From Gymnorhina tibicen (taxonomy: Eukaryota > Chordata > Aves > Passeriformes > Artamidae): 64,000 nt of DNA. Below the pieces are notes generated by a model. The model saw only the letters and a list, made by a program, of their open reading frames with translations, made no database searches and had not been told where the DNA came from. Below, piece after piece: positions 1 through 13,730 of this stretch; position 1 is the first letter of the stretch, and each line of letters begins with the position of its first letter. The position numbers and the translations under genes were made by a program. Where the stretch lies: contig VXAZ01004547.1 in NCBI GenBank assembly GCA_013399875.1, positions 186,001 to 250,000 of the forward strand. Reading direction: 5' to 3'.

Positions 1-2139
1 GGCTCCTGAAGACCTCATGCTTTCAAGGGTTTCTCTTGCTGTCAGCTGACCTTGGAGACTCCAGTGAGGGGTCCACAACACAGAGCTGCACCAGTTGTTA
101 TGAGTTCAGTCTGCAAGAGCTCAGCCCATTTCTCCCCTTAGATCTCGGAGGGGAGCACTCAGCAGAGCAGTGTCTGCAGCCCTGCTCAGACAGAACTGAG
201 CCGCGCAGCCACCCAGAAGAGCTTCCCAAGATCCGATGGACACCAAAGCACACTGCAGAGCAGCACTATGCCAGAATATACAATCATATGCAAAGGGCCA
301 TGTTCATCTTGAGGAAATGGGCCCAAACCAAAGCCCATTTGCAAACCATATGAGCAAATGACCCATCCCTTTACCCTAGACTGAACCCACGATTCAGCCG
401 TAAGACCATAAGCACCTCTAATAGTGGAAGGTGTTCAAATAGGGATCTGAATCAAAGATTATTGCCAGGATTTATGTTTAATATTTGGTCATATTTTGCT
501 CGCTGTAACAGAGTGTGAAGGCCAATGCTACTCTTCTTTCTAACTGCTTGGCGTCACGCTGTTGGATGGAAAACAATGTTCCTATATAGTCAAGATCTCT
601 GGTTTCCAAAATATATTTTTTCTTTTCTTTTTTTTTTAAATATCAGAACAACTGGGCTATAGGTAAGAGAATGCTTTCCTTAAACAAACAATCAAAATGT
701 CAAATTCTTATACCCTAGTGGAATAAGAGGCTGGAAGCCTGAAAGATGCAGTCACTTGTAACTTAAGCTACTAACACCCCAGAGAGTATTGACAGTTTTC
801 CAGCAAGGGAAGCACTAGGCCTCTCTGTACATGAATAGGCTGTATCCTCCAGAGGAGCTCAAGCTGCAAATGCCAGTATGATTTTCCCAGAAACAAACTG
901 TGCTTCATAGCAGCATTCATTCCAGACTGCAGGAGGGACACCACCAGAAGGCCAAAGGAAAATCAGCATAATGACCAACTGATTTATAGCACTCATTGAA
1001 GGCAACATTATTACAAAATGAGGAAAATGTCTCCTCTTTCAGCACTTTAATCACTTGAGGCAATGTAGATGCCAAAGGCTCACACCTTTGTATACAGACC
1101 TATAATTACAAGACATAAAGCAGAGGAAAGAGACTAAGGACTCAGCTGTGCTGAATGAGAACAGTTACAACATCGAGCAAAATCTCTCACTAGTCATTTT
1201 GAAGAACCAGGTTAGGAAACAAAGTAAACTCATTCTCAATTTATAGAGAGAACTTTTGAAGCTTTTCACCCTGATGTGGTGTTCAGCAATACAAATTTCT
1301 CTCTCCCACTGGCACTGGCAGTGCAATAGCATTGACAGAAGCAATGAGATTAGCAAATACTTTGATTTCTACTTCACCATCTGTTTTTTCTCTGTTGAGC
1401 CTCTCATGATAGCTGGAGAATCATTATCTACAAAGCTGTTAGTTTTCCAGGGTTTTGACTTGTTTTGCCTTTTTAGTTGCTTTCAGTGCCAATTCAGTAA
1501 CTGCAAAGTTGCCTTATGAAATAGCTCCTAGAAACATGCCCTCTAACCAAGGGACTGGGCTGGTCCCTCACGTATTCCCTCTTGCCTTCCTGAATGGAAA
1601 TGTACCTACTTTCTACACCAAGTTAGTTATTTGGTGCCGAATGGACTCAAAAAACATCTCCTTGCCTACCTGAGACTTAGGTGAACAAGAAAGCAGTTTA
1701 CTGCTAATGGTGAAAATGGTTGATAAATAAACTGAGGTTTATTTATCTTATTTTATTTTACTGAGGATGGGGGACAAATAGAAAGTCTCCAGTCCAGGAT
1801 TTGCAAAGCAACAGAATCCACAGACTCACATCTGAAAAACTGGACAGATCATAAGAAAAAGGAAGATTACTGGTATATGAATTCATGTTCTTCACAAAAA
1901 AAAATAAACCAAAACCCAAAAAACTAAACAACAAAAACAACAAAACAAACAAACAACAAACAACCAAAAAACCAAACAACCCCAAAACCCACTTTATTTT
2001 CTAATCACTTCCTTTGATAATGAAAAGATCACTCTCGGCTTCCATGTGTGCTGCCATTCAGACTCCTGGCTGAAACTAAAAACACAGATGAGGAGTATCA
2101 CAGCTCACCCTTGGAAATGCTACTTTGTGTTTCTAGGTC
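1..2139. other. Intergenic, no gene recognised
   Basis: Apart from an A/C-rich tract at 1,896-1,992, nothing recognisable. Short open frames (the longest is 105 codons at 36-353) show no known domain. Confidence 0.6.
1896..1992. repeat. A/C-rich low-complexity tract
   Basis: About 95 bp are almost entirely A and C, in AAAC- and CAAA-type units. No source element is visible. Confidence 0.9.
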
Positions 2140-2420
2140 TATTCTACACTTGATGCTTAAAGCATACCGAGCAGGGATTGCCATATCAGAGCAGACTTCT
2201 GATCCATCTATCCAGCAAAAACTTGTGGGATAACCTATCTGAAGAAGGAATGTCTTGCTTACTCCAGACAGTTGCTGAACTATATTCTGAAGTCCAGGTA
2301 CTTATCCAAAACTAATTCAACGTTCCTACTATATAAACATGTCTAATCTCTTGATGCCTGCCAAATTTTGTTCCAACAGCTCATACCACAATCACCTAAA
2401 GAACTTCACCATAAATTTGG
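2140..2420 (-). mobile_element. Ancient CR1-like LINE relic
   Basis: A phrase around 2,160-2,215 (GGGATTGCCATATCAGAGCA, then CCATCTATCCAGC) matches the antisense 3' region of old amniote CR1 elements, which typically read 'gccatactgggtcagacc ... tccatc'. It is heavily decayed, so the limits are rough. Confidence 0.45.
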
Positions 2421-2888
2421 ATGTTTCAGATCCTGATGAGTTGTCCAGACTCATCTTCTGAGGAAAATGACAATGTATAGTTACAAAACGTGATTTAGAA
2501 TACTAACATACAGCAGCATTGGCAAGCCTGGTAAAGAGTCAATAGATAAAGCATTAATTCTCAATCAAATGAATGTCTCTTAATGAAATTGAGTGTCAAT
2601 GGCTTGCAGGAAGAACAAGTCTTGATTCGCACTTTGCTTCCAACAGAAAATGGGTTACCAGAGTTACAAATGTGTTTTAGAGATCTCATATCACTGGTGC
2701 AAAATTGTTATAAGAACTAGGGAGCTACTCAGCCTGGATTTCAAACCTCAATTCTGGCAATATTATTATATTAGTATGTATTAACTAATACATGTCTATA
2801 TAAAAGAGAATAGAGCCAACCTCCTCTGACTTATTAGCTCAACTCCTGTCCAAACAAATTAAGAGAGAAAGTTAGCTATTCATTATAG

Positions 2889-2963
2889 GGAATGGAATGG
2901 AATGGAATGGAATGGAATGGAATGGAATGGAATGGAATGGAATGGAATGGAATGGAATGGAAT
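2889..2963. repeat. (GGAAT)15 microsatellite
   Basis: Fifteen perfect pentamers run over 75 bp and join directly to the 3' tail of the CR1 element on the right. There are no interruptions, which suggests recent expansion or an actively variable locus. Confidence 0.95.
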
Positions 2964-3300
2964 ATTTCAGTTGGGACGGACCTACAACAATCATCCTCTC
3001 CAGCTGTCTGACCACAAGTTAAAGTATGTTGTTGAGGGCATTGTCCAAATTCCTCCTAAACACTGACAGGCTTGGGGCATCAACCACCTCTCTAGGAAGC
3101 CTGTTCCAGTGCCTGACCACTCTGCTTGTAAAGTGATGCTTCCTAATGTCCAGTCTTATCCTAAGGTCAAGCCAACGTGATACGTCATACATGATCAGAC
3201 ATCTCAGGTAACTCCACGAAAGACAAGTTTTCACACCACATTGAACTTGGTGCTCTATGTCAGTTCTGTGATAAGCAGGAGGGCCCTGCAAGTCATGCAC
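2964..3300 (-). mobile_element. CR1 LINE 3' end
   Basis: Read on the minus strand, a fragment with LDIRKHHFTSRVVRHWNRLP and then PSLSVFRRNLDNAL is the conserved motif left by the CR1 3' region. The left end reads as the CR1 3' tail (GTTGGGACGGACCTACAAC). It is 5'-truncated, as usual for CR1. Confidence 0.9.
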
Positions 3301-3309
3301 ATAGCAAAA

Positions 3310-5930
3310 GTGAAGAGATGGCAGTGTAGAATAATAACTGCTCCCCTAGATTCCTTAGGAAGCCCTCTCTGACAATGGGATTTAAATGATAGGAAAGAAA
3401 TAGGACCCCTCTCAAACTTTTATTGTTTTGCAAAAGAAATATGTTCCAGGCTTTCCTAAAGACCTTTTCTATCTATAAAACATGTTTTAAAGGGCAAAAG
3501 ATGTGAAAGGAGGTCTCTGAGGTGCAGATACAATGGCAAAGTGCTGCCAAATATCTGTGGAGTCAAGATTCTTCAAGAAGCACAGCATCAGCAAGTACAG
3601 TACTCTGGCTAGTTGACTCCAGCTGATCTGCTTTGTGTCTACTAGCAAAAACATAATTTGTTTTTTCGGGTTTTTTAGAGAGGCCAGTTTGCCTTCCCCT
3701 AAAATATAAAGTTTTTTGAAGATGTCCATCCCTTTCAGCTTGCATCTCGGGAGAATTTTGTCAGAAGAGGCGATTTGGTGCCAAAAATCCAAAATATCTG
3801 GTTAGTGCTTCTGCTTGCAGGCAAAGCAAAGAGGTCAGCAGCCCGTCAAACACTGCATCTGTCCCCACTTCTGGCAGAGCAGCAGCACACAGAACAGAGC
3901 AGCTCTTGGGTGAAGGGGCACCCATCCTCCCTGGAGCTGCCAGTCCTGAATCTGCTCAGGCATTCAAGTTTTCTCCATCCATTTTGCATTTTCAAGCTGT
4001 CCTTAGCAATTTGTCCAAACGAAATACAGAACCCTGTAACTTAAGCCCACAGCACACATGCTGCACAGATTTTCTCAGAAACAACTCACAAACCCCAGAG
4101 AGCTGCGGAACAAAGGTGAAAAATACCACCATCCTCTTAAAAATAAGCAAATAATGGCTACACTTTCCTGTAAGGAAAGCTTAAAATAAATTGCTGCATT
4201 TATCCAAAGACTGGGGGCCTCTCAGAGGAGACATCCTTGACAGCCAAAGAGGGCACGCTTTACTGGGAAAAGTCTCCCAGTTATGACAGACAGAAGTAAA
4301 TAAATTAAAAAAGAAAAAAAGAAAAATCTTTTATCAGGCAGTTAAAAAAAATCCTTTAGCTGCCTTTTCCCAAAGCTCCCTTCAGGGCTGTATATTAGAA
4401 AAAGATTAATGGTGTGATATTTAGCACCACCTTGTGCTGACTTGTCCTTTTCAAAGGAATGCAATGAAGGGAGAGAAACAGATTCAGTCTTGACAACCCA
4501 GTGCATAAGGTACTGGGTAAAACACTTGGGTGATTGGGTTGGGTTTGTTAGATTGGGATTTTTTTATCACAACAGCAATTTCAGAATGTAATTAGCAAGA
4601 GCAAAAATTGCCATATTATATAATTTAAAAATTAAACCAACCATTAAACCAACCAAACAAAACCCCCAAAACTTTATAGGCAAGAGTGCATTTGATCATA
4701 AATAAGAGGAATTTCTTAAGGTTTGTACTTAATTGTACATATTAACAAAGCAAGCGGATTATTATACTTACTATACTACAGATAGTCTTGCAAAGCTGCC
4801 TTTAGAATAAATCTATACCACACATAACTAGTGAAATTGGTTAACTAGTGTAAAAAATATAAGTTTACTTAAACCAACTGCTTTTGGAAAAATGTGAGAG
4901 GGAAAAATATGATTCTGAAGTCTGTGTGCCACAAATTTAATACATCAGAGCTGATCTTCCTGTGTCCATGGATGGGGTTATGGAGTCCTGCTCCCTCTAT
5001 CTCAGCTTTTCAGTGTTGACAGTGAAGCTCACAGCCCTGCTCACAGACAGACCTCTACATCTGTTCATCCTCAGAGCACCTCTTTGGAGCAGGAAAGTGC
5101 TGTTATCTCCCCCTACTCTGAAGGGTGTCCTTTGCTTTACCCCCTGCCCACAGTTGTGTAGCACAGGGTTTTTGGACCCAGAACTGGGGTTAGATTGCAT
5201 TTCTGTGACCTCTTCTGCATGTACTGCCGGTACCAAACCCAGTTATTGATGTTGTGTATAGACACTCCCAGCTCTGGGTAAAGGGCCCAGTCTGAAGCCT
5301 GACAAAACTGTAGTAGCATTTTCCAATTGCTTTCTGTGGTTCTTGGAATAGATGCTACGAGAACAGGTGATGTTCCATAAAAAAAAATTTCAGTCTGCCA
5401 AAAACTCTTCTCTCCATGACAAAAAAACCCCCAAAAACCAGAAATAAAGTATTTCAGTGATTTCCAAGAATCCACTGATATCTCAGACCTTGGATTTTCT
5501 AATATTTTTAATGTTGAACCTTTACGAAGTCTGTGAGTAGTTGAGGAACAGAGCAAAAAATCAGCCTTTTCCCTCATTTTGCTGCAGAAAGTCTGCACAA
5601 GGCAAGCCACACCTCTGCAGGGAGCTCCCACCCTGCATCAGCCCTGACACTGACCTCCCTGCTTCCAGTCCCAGCTGGGAAGGTCAAAGGACTGCTGCCC
5701 TGGATAAACTGCCCATAGCACGTGTGTATGTAACATGTAGGTTAAACAAATGCTGATCATGAGCTGACAGCTGAGGCCCTTGGCAGCTTCTCTACTTTCT
5801 GTCTGGATGAGGCGGTCAGGGATTTTGCATCACAGTCTACCTCAGAGAGAAAATTCACTCTCGGAACTGGCAAAGGTTTATGGAAGAAGGGAAAGTGTAA
5901 TTAAAAATTCCCCTGAGAAAAGCTGCATTA
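3310..5930. other. Intergenic, no gene recognised
   Basis: AT-rich unique sequence. An open minus-strand frame of 164 codons at 5,137-5,631 resembles no known protein and is read as chance. Confidence 0.55.
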
Positions 5931-5936
5931 GGCTGG

Positions 5937-6190
5937 GTTAGATGGAGCTCTGATCTAGTTCCAAACCCCCTGCTATGGGCAGGGACATCTTCCACTGGCC
6001 AGATTGCTCAAAGCCTATCCAGCCTGGCCTTGAAAACACTTCCAGAGATAGGGCATCCAGAATTTCTTTGGGCAGCCTGTGTCTCATCACTCCCATAGCA
6101 GATAATTTTTTCCTAATATTTAATCAAAGCCTACCCTCTTTCTGTTTAAAGCCATTACCCCTTGTTCTATCATTACATGTGAAAACATAT
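5937..6190 (-). mobile_element. CR1 LINE 3' end
   Basis: The + strand reads as the reverse complement of a CR1 3' end: CCCCCTGCTATGGGCAGGGA, then the conserved phrases around 'catcca...tctttgggcagcctgt' and 'attaccccttgttctatcat'. It is truncated at its 5' end near 6,190. Confidence 0.9.
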
Positions 6191-6199
6191 ACATATGAA

Positions 6200-9100
6200 G
6201 CTGCAAAAATACTTCTGGAGCATTGTTCAGGATGCTTTTTAAAGGGAAAAATGCATACTCAGCTTCATTATACTGAACAGTCCAGAGTGGATTGGAAGGA
6301 TGAAGAGGTTCACTGTCAATTCATTCACAAATTACACTATAATCACAAATCATTGATAAAGATAGTACCAGAGATCTATAACTCATCATATAGTTTTCTT
6401 ACCAAATTCAGCAATTATATATTATATGACAAATAACAAGAGTTCATTTCATGCCCACAAATCCAGTTCAAAGCTACCTGCCTCGAGTAGTGGTAAGACT
6501 GCCAGATCACCAGCAGAGCTGTGAAAACTACCATACTTGAGAATTTTCCATTATTAATTTGTCCTGAAGCAGCTGGATGAGGAATTCAGCATCCCTCCTG
6601 TTCAACCTGGGAACTTTTCAAGCTTCCCATAGCCAAAAATCTAGTACTTTCTGTTAGATCATGTCTAGACACAGTCTAGACCATATCCAGTCCCCCCAGA
6701 CAGGTACATATCCCAGTTCTCAGGCCCAGATGTCCTTATCCCAGCTTCTCATCCCAGTGGGTGTGTTCCCTGCCTACACCCTCATCCTACCACATGCCCT
6801 GTTTTTACTTGCAAAGGAAACCCACACGCCTACCCTGGACAGGCTCCACACAGCCTCCACCAGCTGCTGAAGATGCAGGACTGAGAGGCCAGGACTTTGA
6901 GGACAGCTGATGTGGCCAGGGTCCAGGTTAAAAAATCCCATTTCTGAGATGCAGGGAAAAAGGAAGCCAAGCTAATTCAGTTGTCTGGACACTGGTATCT
7001 AGAGCCATTTTTCAATTACTTACAGTATTGAAGACACAGAGCTGGCAGGTGTGACAAGAAGCGGTGACCCATGTGCCTAAGGAAAGGCAGCTGGAGCCCA
7101 GAGAGCCTACATTAAGACCTCCAACACATTTCCAGAAACCCCAACTAAGCCCCTCAGAGTTATATAAATGAAGGAAGTGAAGTGTCTTCTCTGTTTTATT
7201 TAAAGGCTAGCTAAAATATTTGCACGTAATGTTTAACACACACTTTTTTTTCCCTTTCATTCAGTAAGCCCATAAGTATCTATTAATCTCTCCGTGTCTC
7301 TGTAGAACCACAAAGTTTAGGCACACCAGTTCCACATATTCAGCTCCACACGCAGGAAGAGCAAATCATCCAGCATCACATTTACTCATGCCCAGTCAAA
7401 GTGACTGAGCATCATTGCCCAGCTTAAATGTGGTGAGAGATGAGTAAAGCACAGCGTCTACAATAAGTAAAATTCCAATTTAGCAGCAAGACAGCCTTAC
7501 CATTTTTCAGAGTTGTGTGCATTGATGGAGCTAACTTCAAGAATCAACCCCAGGTTCATTCTGCTACTCCTCCGACATAAAGAGAACAAAAATTGTCTTA
7601 GCCGCCAATTACCTGCACTGGATCACTTAAATCAAATGTTACTAATCAGGCCATGCTGGGGTCTGGAATAATGTGTGCAGTGAGGTTACAGACAGTTTCT
7701 CCTGCCTGATCCAGGCATCTAATCTTCTTTTATACTGTCAGAGCATGAGATCTTCAGTCAGTCCTTTCTGCTGATCATTTATGACTTGAAAGTACGTAAT
7801 GCCTTTGCAAAATTACTATGCTTTTTAAACAAAATGTTAAAAGCCTGAATCCCACCTGAGGTCACATTGCAGATACTTAGAGCAGGGTGTTGTTTATTTT
7901 AAGTTTAATTAATTGTGTCTCAGATTTTTTCAACATAAAGCAGGATTTCAAAAGCTTATAAAGTACATAGTTTACTTTTCCTTATTAATGACAATTTTTT
8001 ATTAGAAGTTCTTTCTACCTGAAATACATACAGAGAAGTAAACATCAGAATTCTCCAGGTTAAACCAATGTTTCAAAATTGTATCTCATTCACATCCAAC
8101 AATAAATTTTTTATTGACTACTTAAAGATGAGAAAATTAAAGCCAAAGAGTAAAGAGTATCACTGGAATGTGACCTAAGTATCAATATAAAGCATAGGGT
8201 TAAACCCCAATCCAAATACCTCATGGAGAAATGGTAGAGACACTGCCATAGTATTCCTCAGCATGAACTCTTTCCATTGCAAACTATCCATGAGGTAGTA
8301 GAAGATAAGGTGTTAAATGATCTCCAGCTGGCAATTTACTGTGCCTCCTCTGAGACAGTTATTGTAAAATAGCATCACATGGTCCATGGTTATTGGGCCG
8401 AGCACACTGAGTGCATACTGAATGTATGTAAGTATGTTTTTTCCTAGCACAAATGCAAACAACTGTGCCTGGCTGCATTAATTCAGGTTCATGCAGCATG
8501 GCTAGAAATTATGAGGGTAGGTGGAACTTGAGAACTTTGTAGCTAATTCAGGAGTTTCTGCAGGCTCCAGTTCTCCTTCCAAGAGATGTCAGGTGTTAAG
8601 TTCTAGAAGGAGTCAAATCTAAGGAAAATTTATCCTCAGAAGAAGCTGAAATTATGTGGACTGTTGCCTTTCTTTTCATGTACCAGCAGTGGACTACATA
8701 CTTATATCCTCAGAGTAGGGTCATTTGACATCATGTCAAGTCATTTTACTTTACTGTCTGGACAGATAATATTAAGACCACTATTTCTACAAAGAGGACT
8801 GGAAGAGTAAAATCAAGGGTTGCTGCTTAAGTTTTCCAGTACAAAATCTTGAGATCTATACTCATGAAAAACATAGTAGGAATGTAAAGACTGCTTATGA
8901 GTTACCATAAATAAAAGTTAAATGGCATAAGGAAATACCTCATTTGCATTTTGGGTCTAAAGTGGACTTCCAAATCTCTCTGCATATTCTTGCATGGAAG
9001 GAAAGGGAAAAAAGGTATTAGTTTGTTTCACTGATTGAACATGATGTAATATGACTAGTTTGGGCATAAACTGGGACATCTGTCCTGTTTTATATTTATT

Positions 9101-12100
9101 CTCCTCTGTGGTTATTACAATACAAACTAAACTACTTTCATCTGGACAGAAAAGGGAGCAGAAGACTATGCAATGTTGTGTATTTTTCCTATCAGTTCCC
9201 CAGGAGCAGAAGAGAGCAAAAGAGACAGAAATAGCACAGCTTTGTTCTGTTGCAATTCAGGTTTTATTTGGTTTGAGGTTTGGGCTTTCTGAAGGAGTTG
9301 TTTATTTTCACATTGTATTAAAATTCAGAGCCACATATAATTTTTCTTAGAAAAAGCCAGATTAAAAGAGAAAAATTTGCTGGCATTTGTAATGACCCTT
9401 AGCTCCCCAGTGACTTCTTTCCAAATCATCAGACTTTGCCAGGAAACCTTCACTAGTATTGCATTGTACAGAGACAAAAATCATCAACCAAGAGATTTAG
9501 GACAGATTTTAGATAACCTTGGCCTGAGACACTGAGTATTTTGATGAGCTCTTGAAACTAATTAAAACAGCCATAGGAAGCCAGAGCTTGTCTGAAGGAC
9601 AAGTTTGATGTTAGCACCTGTAAAACTGAGAACACATGCAGTAGTAAACTGCATTATTTCAAACATCCTGAGACTTAAAGGACTCATGTCCAGCTAAGTT
9701 ACATTATCATAGTGAATGCAAATATTATGAAGGCATGATTAACTATCTCAGGATAATTACTTTATGTAACAAATATGCCTGATGCAGAGATATTTTTTCC
9801 CTGGCACATCTTCCCAACGGCTGACAGCCAGTGGTTTAGGGTGTCCCTGAACCAAAAGTCACATCCAGATTATGAAGTTTACTTGTAATCTGGGGATCTA
9901 TATTCCACAAAAGAAAATGAAGTATTTTTGCCTACTTCTGAATTAGACTTCTGCTGCCACAAGTGTTTCATGATATAGAAAATCATTATGTAGAAGATAT
10001 TTCCTTTTGTTTATTTTATCTTCAGTTTACCAGCAACTATCTCTTTAAAAGAAAAAAAAACAAGAGCTCATTATTGAAATAAATTATTCCAAGTTTTTAA
10101 GAATCATCCTTTGTTCACCTTCTCTTTAACAGTCTTTACAGATTATTATCAAATTCCCCTAGTTAAGACTCATTTCTCCTCAGCTCCAACCTGCTGAGTG
10201 CATCAGCAGGTTCTGCAGCCTCTTGCCACTGCCAACACTTTGGCTTTGGGTGCTCATGACCAGTTCTGGCACAATGTGGCTGAACCTTGGGTGCAGCTGC
10301 TGGGACAGAGCTGTGTGAGAAAGATCTAGGAGATGCCACACTGGGGACCTCTTCCCAGCTTGGGATTCACTTTTGGCCTGAATCCTGGCCCACAGTCCTT
10401 GTCTGAGCAGCACTCAGGGATGCGGGTGCCTGGCCCTGTGCTGTGCCCAGCTGCTGCCTTGCCTTCCCAGAGTGGCTTCCAACCAAGTCTGCCACCACAG
10501 CCTGGTCTAGAAATGAGGGTCACTGACTGCCCTGATAATCCCCCAGACCTGCTCTGCTCCTCTTGTCTGGGTACCATGGGACAGGGCTCCTGTCCAAGGG
10601 TCTCTACCCTTCAATACAGGCTCTATTTTCCTTGCAGAGCAGCCTGGCAACCACTGCACCCCAACAGACCTGAAAATGTTGAAAGATACTGTGTTGGAGA
10701 TACAAGCCTCTTTCACTACTCAGAAGATACATTCATCAAGGAATTGTTTTAGTAAGCTAACCTGGATATTACTTCTCCTTGAGGCAAGATATCTCATCAT
10801 CAGTACTGTTGAAAGCTTCTAAGAGACCTGACAGATAAGCAGGGATAACTTTACATTGCCCATTGTAAAATATATCCTAATTTTAATGACAATAAGATGG
10901 AATCAATTCTGTGAGCCAAATGGATGATAGGGTAAAATATAAGCAAATATTACATGGACATGTAAATGGTATTTAAGCAGATACTCTATAAATCTACTGA
11001 AGAACAAAGGATGTTATAAGGGTTGTCAGGTGGCTAGAACTTATATAACTTGGATATGTTTCCATTGTGTTTTTATGACAATTCCCAGTCTTGTCACTTC
11101 TTAATCTTTCAGTAGGGGAACCTCACTAATTGAAGAGCTTTTAAAGGACTTTTTATATGAAGTTAAAGGAAAACCATTTGCCAGAGTAGCTAAATCACCA
11201 CGAATTCAAGAACCTTCCTCCTGATATAGAACCTTGTCTAGTGAATAGCTCTACAATGGAGTAAAAATCAAGTGTATGACCAGGAGAATTGTCTTTCTTC
11301 TCTGGTAACCCGTCTATAATCCAGGTGTACTACATCAGATGCAAAACAAGACCTGAATATTCTAAGCCCCTCAAGGATCAGTCGAGATCTAAACAGTCTA
11401 TCACCTGTTCTAAGTAAGGAAGACATGACCACACTCAAATTGAAACACATCATTGCAAGGCCCAAAGCTTCATACTCCACATGACATCATGAAAAAGTAA
11501 GAGAGTGTGTGGCGGTGTGTGTGTCTGCCTGCCTGTCTTTTTCAACAGAAAGTTTCCATTTTTATTCTTAGCAGAACAGAAGCAGAAAAAGAGCACTGTT
11601 GTGGGGGGAAAAACATCAGAGGGAAACATCACATTAAAGTATTCCCATTTACATTAGCTTGGATGTCTAGACATAAAATGTGATAAGTTATCAGTAGCAC
11701 ATTAACTTAACACATGGCTTTTAAAGATTCATATGCAAGCAATGAACTTGTTTTATATTTATCCCTGGCACAAGTCATGATCATTCTAAGCCAATAGCTG
11801 TAGACACATGTCAGGTTTGCAAATATCTTCAGCATTTTTATTTGACTTTTATTGCTTGTCTTCTTTTTACCCTGCTTCTCCCTTTACAAATTCTTTATAC
11901 TTGTGGAAACTGAAATCTTTCTCCATGAATTCTTGCCTTAATTCTGAGCCAGCTATAATTTAAGAAGCTAGACTATACTTTTCAGGTTAGACTTAGTGGA
12001 GTATGTACAGCTCCTGGATATTTGAAATAAAAAAAAGATTGCCTAAATTTGGGGGTAGAGATATTCTGTTGGAAAACTGATCATTAACAGAATTTAACTT

Positions 12101-12320
12101 GTAACTTTGATAAGTCCAGAGTAGATAAACTAGGAAAGAAGTACCCAGGAGCAATTTTACATGCAAATGAGATAGAGAATGCTGAGCTGGAAGGAGCTGT
12201 CATAGCTTTATAAGGTGAATACAGCAATACAGGGGCTGTTCATCACATGAACACCCATAAACAGGATGCACACGGATATGCAAAAAAATAGGAAAGCTTT
12301 TTATTATAAAGTTAAAACTT
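6200..12320. other. Intergenic, no gene recognised
   Basis: Mostly AT-rich unique sequence. A GC-richer block at about 10,180-10,680 has overlapping open frames on both strands, and a smaller one lies at about 6,660-6,900. Their composition suggests decayed repeat sequence, but I cannot name a family. Confidence 0.5.
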
Positions 12321-12369
12321 TACATAGAAGTACACAGAATATAGCAGAGATAAAAGAGACAAATTACTT

Positions 12370-12580
12370 GCTACAAATTCCCTTAAATTTATATGAAACT
12401 GTTATTTTCTTCTCTGTTAAGAAAATAAACATAAATCCTTCAAACAGAAGCAGATACTGGTAGACTCTCAGAAAAATCAAATCATGGCATATTTACAGCC
12501 TTTGCTCACACAATGAAAGCAAACCAGAAAAGGAAGCACATAAATCAAAGTTCATAGTGATGCCTATGCCTGAAGTGCAG
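12370..12580. repeat. Diverged direct repeat, copy A
   Basis: About 210 bp align collinearly with 13,511-13,730, roughly three bases in four by eye, including TATTTTCTTCTCTG, GAAAATAAACATAA and ATACTGGTAGACT. Weaker similarity continues leftward to about 12,325. I do not recognise the family. Both copies contain AATAAA. Confidence 0.75.
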
Positions 12581-13510
12581 GACAGGACATCAAAGCTCCT
12601 GCTTCTGACTATCTTTGACCTCAAGACAAGATACTTAAATGCATTCACTGAGACTCACATACATGCCTTCATTTCCAAGGAAGGTGAAATGTGGCCACCC
12701 ACTTAAACAGTTACTCAAATTCTAGCACAAAATAGGTTCTATGTTTCCCCTTATTTCATTTGCTTACACAATAAAATATTGTTAAAAACTTACCTAAATG
12801 AGTTGGTAAAGGATTTTAAAGGAATATAAAATTTTGCTATTACAGATTCTCTCTGTGTATTTCCTAAGGCTTTCAAATAGATTACCTTAATTGTGTCTTA
12901 AATGTCCTAAGCAGTGGTAGTCCAGATGCCTTAGTAAAAGGTTAACTGCTTTTGGATTCACTGCCATTGTCTGAGTAGGCCCCAAAGAAGTTTCTGTAAT
13001 ACCGACAGACAATAACTTCACAATTAGGAATCAAACTTCTTAGTCAGAGCTTCATGTTTTACTGGAAGATGTGGGCTTCTGTTCATAAGAATTGGAATCT
13101 GGATTGATTCTGACATCTAACAAACAGTGACCAATTCTCATATACGTAGTTCACTCCCACCTTCCTTCCCCAAAGGACCTTCTTTATTGCCTGAATTAGT
13201 CATGTAGTCAGACTGATACCTTACCACCACAAATAAGCAAAATTTTTCAGCTGTAAAAAAGAACAATTGAAACAAAAAGTGTTGATTATGTTTCCTCATG
13301 CAAGAAAATAAATACGTGGTAAGGATGACTCACATTAATTTGGAAATGTCTAAGAAGTCATCAAACCTCGCTGTTCCTCACAGATAAATATTTTGTAGCA
13401 TACTTCACTTGTCTGTCATAATAAAGTCCAAGTATCTCTGTGAGCCACAAATATTTCTTAGTTACAACATATTTAACCTGGAAGTACCCCGAATTTGAGA
13501 TGAATTAGTC

Positions 13511-13730
13511 GCTACAAATGTCTGTTAAATTTATAAAAAACTAATATTTTCTTCTCTGCTGAGAAAATAAACATAAGCACTTCAAGCAGAAGCACATACT
13601 GGTAGACTGTCAGAAAAAAGCAGATCACAGCATGTACACAACCTTTGCTTGCATGATGAAAGCAAGCTGGAAAACGAAGTGTGTAAATCAAAGCACCTGT
13701 TCATATCGATGCCTACACCTGGCATGTAGC
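13511..13730. repeat. Diverged direct repeat, copy B
   Basis: Second copy of the unit at 12,370-12,580, in the same orientation, about 1.14-1.15 kb downstream. It could be an old tandem duplication or two copies of an interspersed element (for instance diverged LTRs). The sequence between them does not decide. Confidence 0.75.

Noticed and set aside
5137..5631. Open minus-strand frame of 164 codons
   Set aside because: No recognisable domain, no supporting splice or codon signal. One such frame by chance in 34 kb is not surprising.
10180..10752. Overlapping open frames on both strands, up to 139 codons
   Set aside because: GC-rich composition keeps stops rare on both strands at once; nothing resembles a known protein.
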